Of a DNA stretch of 64,000 nucleotides, positions 58,038-64,000 are shown one piece after another; the first letter of the stretch is position 1; every line of letters begins with the position of its first letter. The translations under genes were made by a program, and so were the position numbers. The notes beneath the pieces are model-generated. The model was not told the origin of the DNA. It saw only the letters and a program-made list of their open reading frames with translations, and made no database searches. The DNA is from Evernia prunastri (lineage: Eukaryota; Ascomycota; Lecanoromycetes; Lecanorales; Parmeliaceae): positions 91,622-155,621 of the forward strand of contig NKYR01000102.1 in assembly GCA_003184365.1 (NCBI GenBank), written 5' to 3'.

Positions 58038-60186
58038 TTCATAAGTGGTGGCCAGTTTCTCGCGGTCACGGTCCAAGGATTTTTAGGATGATGGCGACAA
58101 TCGGGCGGGATTGAGCGTGGTAAGTATGAATTCAAGAAGTTGGAGTAGTGAAAAGCGTTGAGCACTTCAAGATGATGACTTGTCTGTGATGGACTGGAGT
58201 GTTGTGTTCAGCTTAAATTTTTGAGAAAAGAGAAGACATCGCGACGCGTTCGAAATCATCAACGCCACCGAATTCACTCAACACATCTAGGTGTGTCAAA
58301 CCTTCACTACATTCACTGTGTACGGCCAAGTCTTATCATTTGCTTCCAGCTATCGCCAACAACAGAAAAAACTCGTCTCCCTCTTCCGCCTGACAGCAAG
58401 ACTCATAGTCGTCCATAATCACCAGCTCATCACTGTCTAACACTTGATGAGTATTTACTCGTCTGAAATCATCTTACCTTTGAAGTCTCCCCTTGTCCGT
58501 GGCGCCGGTATGCCATGATGTAGACGTACCTAGTGCAATGGGCCTTACTCAACGCCACATCCACGCAATCCGATATAAAATTCAAGAATGACAGTTCAGA
58601 GCCCGATGTACAATACCAAAAGGGGGCTCTAATCCTTCATTTGGGGGTGTCTAGGAAGCTACGATTAAATGTGGCCCTAAATCTCACTTAGTCGTCTTTG
58701 TGTGAACTCAGAACGCTGCCAGCAGAGCAAAACACTTGAACGATGGAGACGGGAGCTTAGATACAGACCAAAATGGCGAAGAGTGCTCCTGGTTGCGGAT
58801 GTTGACATACTTGAATTGAAAGGGCATAGCGAGACGCACATACCCCTGAGGAAAACCGCCCGTGGCAAAATGCTTCTCCTATCAGGAGCACTAGTCAACT
58901 TTGGACCTAATCACGAGAGACTGTCTCGTCTTAGCATAGCCGAGGCATTCTTCGTGGTGATGTAGTACAGAAATCCATTCCTATTGCCAAAGCGTAGATG
59001 GAACGGTCTCATGATTAGCTGCGAAGTATGCCAAGGGATTTTAGGTTCACACACGGCTCGAAATATAACTTTCCCACATGACTTTCGACTCCGGGAGAGA
59101 GTGTTTCTAAACTTCAGATGCGGCTACATAGTATCTTTGCATACACTAAGTGGGTGGTTGGTAGGACTTATTTCGTAATCAACGACATGCACCCTAATGT
59201 TACCCATGCTGCATACTTCAACAAAGATAAGACAACATAAAATGTGTTCAAGTCTCAACCCGATTGCCACTATGTTCTCGATTGTCTCAAAGTCAAGTTC
59301 CTAAGTATCTCATGGCTTAGTGTTAAGATAGAATCACAGGATCAGCATCGATTCAGCCTTGTCAGTGCTCATCGCTTCCCGGTTCACTCGTTGCCACCCT
59401 CCTGATTTGCGGACTTCCCGGATCTCTTGGCCCATCAAGACTACCCGACTGCACGCTGGGAAGTCTTAAGGATACGCAAATTTCAACTAAGACCCCAAGA
59501 AGCTGCAAGCTGGCACGGGAACAAGACCCCGGCACCACTGAGCAGACAGAATCCAGTATTTGCAACACGTGCCCTTCCCAGGCAGACAGTGACCGCACGG
59601 CCAAAAATCTCGAACGGTTAATCACTAGCCAATGCAAAGTGGGCTAAACCCCCAGCCTCCGGTGGAGTCTCTTGACCGGACATTAAAAAGATGCATGCGC
59701 TGCAAGCACCCGAGCGCGTACCTTGGCCCCATAGCGCATTCAAGAGGGGTTGCTTCCAATGGAGACCCCCAGATGGTTGACTTCAAGACCGTCCGGGAAA
59801 TTGGCCCGCTCAGGTGACTAGTTTCATACGCATAATGCAAGCTTTCCGCACGGATGACGGCCGTTTCCCGTGCTTACGGACTATCGAAAGACGTTTGCCA
59901 CAGGCTAAGAGGCGCCGGAAGCGTTACCGGGGTACTGAATCAGTGGCATCCGACTGGTCCCAACCACCTGGAAGGGCAGAGGCAGTAAATTCATACAAGG
60001 GTATAGTTTTAACACAATTTGCTCTTCTAGTAGTTTCATGTGGACGAGGCCAGGTGTATAAAGCCTGTCTGTCAGCCCCCAGGTTCGAACCTTCTCTTCT
60101 CTCTCCACAACAGATATTTCCAAGACCCTGCAAAACATACAAACCATCTCCCCCCTACCAAGCTTCTCATCCAAATCAGCACCATC
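58038..60186. other. Long intergenic stretch, no supported gene
   Basis: Several short ORFs without family resemblance. An AGGTTCGAACCT palindrome near 60080 resembles a tRNA B box but has no matching stems. TATAAA at about 60057 lies 130 bp upstream of the secreted-protein start and could be its TATA box. Confidence 0.45.
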
Positions 60187-60805
60187 ATGCGTTTCCCCAT
60201 TGCCAGCTGTGCCTTGCTACTCTCTGCAGCATCGGGTCAGTCATCCGTCCTTTTCTCCCATCCCTTCCTACCCACATTGATCAACCATCACTTGCTAACC
60301 TTTCCCCACGCTCACAGCCGTCCTCGCGTCCCCCTTGTTCACGGCCCGAAACGCAGAAGAAGCCATCATCTGCCGTCGTGTCTGCGATAGTATAGGATGC
60401 GTGCTCTGTCCTCCTGACGTAGCACCCCCCGTCTTATCCGAACGCAGCGCAAAGGAGACCACTCCTGAGGTAAAGGTGGCCCGTTCATGTCAAGACATCT
60501 GCGAGCCTGATGGTCACTGCTTCCCTTGTGGTGAGGAGGAGAATGAGGAGCGTAGCGTCGGGCTGATCACCCATCCATGCCCTACGATCTGCAACGAGGA
60601 AGGGGAGTGTGGGTGCGAGGAGGATATCGAGAAGCGGGGCGTGGGGCCGGTCAACCATCCCTGCCCTGAGATCTGCAATGAGGAAGGGGAGTGTGGTTGC
60701 GAGGAGGATATCGAGAAACGGGGCGTGGGCCCGGTCAACCATCCCTGCCCTGAGATCTGCAATGAGGAAGGGCAGTGTGGGTGTGAGTACGCACCTGCCC
60801 TGTGA
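60187..60805 (+). CDS. Secreted cysteine-rich repeat precursor with Kex2-type sites
   Basis: Exons 60187-60235 and 60318-60805 (82-bp phase-1 intron) give 178 residues. Residues 1-20 are a clear signal peptide (MRFPIASCALLLSAASA). The mature part has exactly 20 cysteines in five four-Cys modules: C35/39/44/47, C74/78/84/87, C104/108/114/116, C132/136/142/144 and C160/164/170/172, spacing C-x3-C-x4/5-C-x1/2-C. The last three modules are on 84-bp tandem units separated by Lys-Arg at 122-123 and 150-151, each followed by GVGPVNHPCP; the first unit is preceded by Glu-Arg. Repeats bounded by KR in a secreted protein define Kex2-processed repeat proteins, whose products include pheromones, candidalysin-type and dikaritin-type peptides. 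Products and function here are unknown. A GTGAGT at about 60782 could be an extra donor. Confidence 0.8.
60554..60805 (+). repeat. Three 84-bp in-frame tandem units inside the secreted precursor
   Basis: Units 60554-60637, 60638-60721 and 60722-60805 have exactly equal length. Units 2 and 3 are nearly identical until the last 8 codons, where unit 3 diverges into EYAPAL and the stop. Unit 1 differs at a few residues (SVGLITHPCPT for GVGPVNHPCPE). Confidence 0.85.
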
Positions 60806-62395
60806 GGGTCATGGTAGACTGTCGCAGACGGCTGTCAGTCTGTGGTGGGATGAGCGGGGGGGATTGTGATTGTGGCGGAAGAGGAGCATGCGGGTTGCGA
60901 TGAGATTTACGGTATGCTGTTGGACCGAGTAGCATAGACTGGGAGATGACTAGTGCTCAGCATTCACGCGAAGGAGATTAATTCAGTTGACCATCCCGTA
61001 TCCACTGCTCAGAAAGTCCCTATTCCTTAGACGAGGGGTAATGGTCATTTGAGTGCCAAGCTACGAACCTGCATACACAACCATACCGTGATCTGCAGAA
61101 GGCCCAGTCATATGCTGTCCGTTATGCAGGAGCGCATACCATCCCTCCTGGCGGAGAAGCGGGTCTAGATCTTCGGGTTGAATCTCTCAAATGTTGCGGC
61201 CGAAAGAAAAGAACTCATCCTGTATTTCTTCCAAATGGTCACAGCCCCGCTCAATACGCTGTTAGGTGCCAAGGAGCTATTCCAGGAGCGTCCCCTTCAT
61301 CATCATTGTACCCACTTAATGCTTCTTGGTATCCGCTTTCTCGGGGTCGCAGAAGTAATGAGATTTGGCAGCTTCTTCGTTGCAAACACTCGGCACGTTC
61401 GCAGTCACTGCTTAGAAGCCTCATAGCCCTTGAATTCAATCCGTTCATACCCATCCCAAATTCCCCACACCGGAAGACGCTAAGAACGCAACCACACGCA
61501 TTCACATTATCTGCAGGCTTGGTCTTGGATTCAAGAACGAGTATTCCAGTGCGAAGACCCTCGCGCGGGAGGCTTAGACAGTCACAAGACTGCCCGGTTA
61601 CCTCTGTTCGGTAGTATGCGAACTTCATGCCTAGTTCCACAGGCGCCAACACCAGCAAAGCCTTTGACTAATCTCTGTTGCCATCCACTTCTCATGGGAA
61701 AACAGAAGGCTTATCTGGGAAGTTGTTATACGATTATAGTGGTTTTATCCAGAATTTCATCATGCTCTTCAAGTGGAAGAGAATGCGGAGTCTTACAGTT
61801 GAGGGTTTTGAGTGGTAGGAGAGAACAGCTCGACTTAGGCTTCCTGTATGGGAGAATTGTCGGATTGCATTGCAATGTCGGTTGTATCATTGAACCAAGT
61901 GCTGCTGTGACTCTTTTCGCAAGTTCCTAGCTCCGATCACTGCACAAGGTGGGGAACTTAGATGCGATGCGTTCACATTTCCACCGACTTTGCTGCGAGG
62001 CTTTGACTCTGTCTGCATTACTGTTGTATCCGTGTATCCAACTTCTGTTCTGCACCTCTTTTGCCATGATTGAGTCGTCCCTGACAATGCAGACGCCGTG
62101 ACGTATGCCTGGCTGTCCAGGTCCTGGTGGAGGAAATAAATGCACGAGAGCAATACGCCTAATCATTTTGTAAGTCGATCTGAACTTATCGCTTTCTTGT
62201 CCTATTGTCGCTTCCCCACTCTCCTCTATACAAACATTTTCTATTCCTTGGCAAGCTCGGGATCCATTTGATTGGCTATCATGTCGTGACTAAGCAGCTG
62301 CACTGCCCCGCTTTCAACCTTCCGCCCGAAGTCAGCTTGTCAACTTCAACTCTTTTCCCTTTTCCCATCCTCAAGTCCCACCCCAATTCACCTCA
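60806..62395. other. Intergenic, no supported gene
   Basis: The first 90 bases contain a possible additional 3' exon of the secreted precursor (Cys/Gly-rich, ending near 60903). Otherwise no gene is recognised. The final part is CT-rich leader of the next gene. Confidence 0.4.
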
Positions 62396-63643
62396 ATGGC
62401 TCCTAGCTTTCTCGATTATCCACCAGAGATTCGTGAGCAGATATATGCTGAGATCTTATCGACTACCAACTCAAGGGTCGAATCGAATCATCCCGAAGAG
62501 CCCGACCGATATGAGTTCCAGCTGGCCATTCTCCAGACTTGCCAACAGATCTATCATGAGGCAAAGAAAATCTTCCAAGACAACATCTTCATCAAGATCA
62601 CCATTCCATGGTCTCAGGTTATAGACCATATCCGGAGCGAGGGTAAAGTCCCGAGCGTGACGACTGGAGAGAAGGCCGAACTCTTCCGGGATTTCCACCT
62701 CTGGGTTCTCATCGACACCCCCGGGATGCCTTATCAAAATCACCAGAAGACTTGGAGCATGCTTATCGCTCTCGAAGATCTCGAATCCTTCAACAAGTTC
62801 TGGCACTACTCCAATCTCAACTATTACGGTCTCAATCAGAACGGTCTCAATCAGAACCTGCGCCTTAAGCTCACCATCCAAGATCCTCATGTTCCGGACC
62901 GCAAGATCCCCAAGGCTCTTCAGACCCGCCTTCTGATGTCATTTGGTATGATCAAAGACCTTGATACATTTACAGTCCACGGCACGAAGCTCTTGCCTTC
63001 CGTGGATGAGGCTCTGCAGAAGGAGCGAGCGATTCGCGACCCAACGCGGGAACAGTGTATTGAGAAAGGCTTCGCGCTCAAAGATGCTGGTAACGCACTT
63101 CTTAAGCTTGGGTCATATCGCCAAGCTCTCCAAAAATACATCGAGGCTTTTAGCGCGATCCATATCTACGTCTCAGGTCGTGTTCGCACGGTGCATTGCG
63201 AAGGCTTCTATCTCCGCGAGCTCGATTCCGGTACTTACAGAGGGCAGCGTGGTGAGTACGTCCGCATGATCCTACGCGTGCAATTAGTTGCCAACGTTGT
63301 CCTTGCGTATCTCAAGCTGGAAGATTATGCCGAAGCTTGTTTCTGGGGCAAGCGCAGCATAATCCTCTTTCGCAACTCCGTGACGGGTGAAGAGAGTGAC
63401 GAAATCGGCGATGATCACCAGCTCTGGTTGATGCAATTCCCGACGGTTAGATTCGCAGGTCACGAAGCAATGGGAAAGATATTTTATCGGACCGCGCTGG
63501 CGAGGAGAGCGTTGGGGAAGGTGGCGGATGTGAAGGGGTTGATCAAGGCAGCCGCCATTATTCTGCCACACGATGAGATTGTACAGAATGAGATGAAGGC
63601 TTACGAAGAGAAAGGGGGATCGGACTTTACGATGGAGGCCTGA
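62396..63643 (+). CDS. F-box/2EXR-like protein with TPR-like C-terminal half
   Basis: Single exon of 415 residues. The N-terminus has the fungal F-box/2EXR signature (FLDYPPEIREQIYAEIL, then LAILQTCQQIYHEAKKIF). The middle has a strand-rich receptor-type segment. From about residue 220 a helical part begins IEKGFALKDAGNALLKLGSYRQALQKYIEAF, a good match to a tetratricopeptide repeat (GNALxKxGxYxxALxxYxxA), and a second helical hairpin (ANVVLAYLKLEDYAEACFWGKRSI) supports a TPR-like array. Likely a protein-interaction adaptor, possibly linked to ubiquitin ligases; no substrate can be inferred. ATG 62396 follows a CT-rich leader ending CACCTCA. Confidence 0.75.
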   Translation: MAPSFLDYPPEIREQIYAEILSTTNSRVESNHPEEPDRYEFQLAILQTCQQIYHEAKKIFQDNIFIKITIPWSQVIDHIRSEGKVPSVTTGEKAELFRDFHLWVLIDTPGMPYQNHQKTWSMLIALEDLESFNKFWHYSNLNYYGLNQNGLNQNLRLKLTIQDPHVPDRKIPKALQTRLLMSFGMIKDLDTFTVHGTKLLPSVDEALQKERAIRDPTREQCIEKGFALKDAGNALLKLGSYRQALQKYIEAFSAIHIYVSGRVRTVHCEGFYLRELDSGTYRGQRGEYVRMILRVQLVANVVLAYLKLEDYAEACFWGKRSIILFRNSVTGEESDEIGDDHQLWLMQFPTVRFAGHEAMGKIFYRTALARRALGKVADVKGLIKAAAIILPHDEIVQNEMKAYEEKGGSDFTMEA

Positions 63644-64000
63644 ATGACTTTTGTTGATTCCGGAGGATGACTGACTGACTACACAATTCAGAAGGAAGGC
63701 TTACATCTTCTATCGTACACAATCTAATTTTTAATTCCTCAGCTAGCATCCTGTTTCATATATGAAAATTGATGTTCTGAAAATTAAGTCTGACATGCTC
63801 GGAAGCACATAAGTGGAGAAAGAGAGAGCATACTCCTTTTTGCAGAACACTGATCAGGTTCTGATTTGTTATAACCCAGAAAGCTGACGAGGGGCTACGA
63901 CGCTGCTGATCACGCCTGCATGACAGGGGGTTAGTAGGCCTTAATATCGCTTATATCGTTTCAGGCCTTGGTTGGAATGTTGGAATACGTGTCCTCTACA
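63644..64000. other. 3' flank, no gene seen
   Basis: AT-leaning 3' region of the last gene up to the window edge; nothing recognised. Confidence 0.5.

Noticed and set aside
60060..60110. AGGTTCGAACCT resembling a tRNA B box
   Set aside because: No five-base T-stem around it and no cloverleaf or A box at the right distance.

Overview
The window looks like nuclear DNA of a filamentous ascomycete (Pezizomycotina). Evidence: many 45-80 bp GT-AG introns; fungal-only families (PTH11/SAT4-type rhodopsin-domain protein, HET, NACHT-ankyrin STAND protein, GprK-like 7TM-RGS protein, EasF-type methyltransferase); and GC-balanced genes beside AT-rich blocks typical of repeat-induced point mutation (RIP). 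No tRNA, rRNA, CRISPR array or bacterial-type operon was found. I did not assign a species.

Layout. 0-2.2 kb: AT-rich decayed repeat holding two copies of a 267-bp LTR-like element around a single N. 3.4-21.6 kb: a broken rhodopsin-domain gene, a RING/membrane protein, an F-box protein, an EasF-family methyltransferase, a decayed monocarboxylate-type MFS gene, a small membrane protein, a frameshifted DHA1-type MFS gene and an intact five-exon fructosamine-kinase-like gene. 22-28 kb: a C78 (ZUP1/UFSP-like) peptidase and a NACHT-ankyrin gene with two frame breaks, transcribed divergently. 29.6-37.3 kb: a frameshifted conserved fungal gene, an F-box-like gene and an unknown gene whose promoter carries a transposon-end relic. 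38.6-39.1 kb: a tiny three-exon gene with a CYSTM-like all-cysteine tail. 39.1-45.4 kb: a low-complexity gene-poor stretch. 45.4-47.4 kb: a 7TM-RGS regulator. 48.7-50.2 kb: a 1.4-kb foldback-like transposon with perfect 40-bp inverted ends and a nested solo LTR, next to a broken HET gene. 54.9-63.6 kb: a GT34 glycosyltransferase, a RING protein fused to two TFIIB-type cyclin folds, a secreted cysteine-rich repeat protein with Kex2-type sites, and an F-box/TPR-like protein.

The two most unusual items are the secreted repeat protein at 60.2-60.8 kb, which has five four-cysteine modules (three on exact 84-bp tandem units separated by dibasic or ER junctions), and the RING-TFIIB-fold fusion at 56.9-58.0 kb. 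Overall the window mixes housekeeping enzymes with signalling and allorecognition-type genes, and roughly a third of the recognisable genes carry a frameshift or stop. That pattern fits an accessory, repeat-influenced region, although indel errors in the assembly cannot be excluded from sequence alone. There is no obvious biosynthetic cluster.
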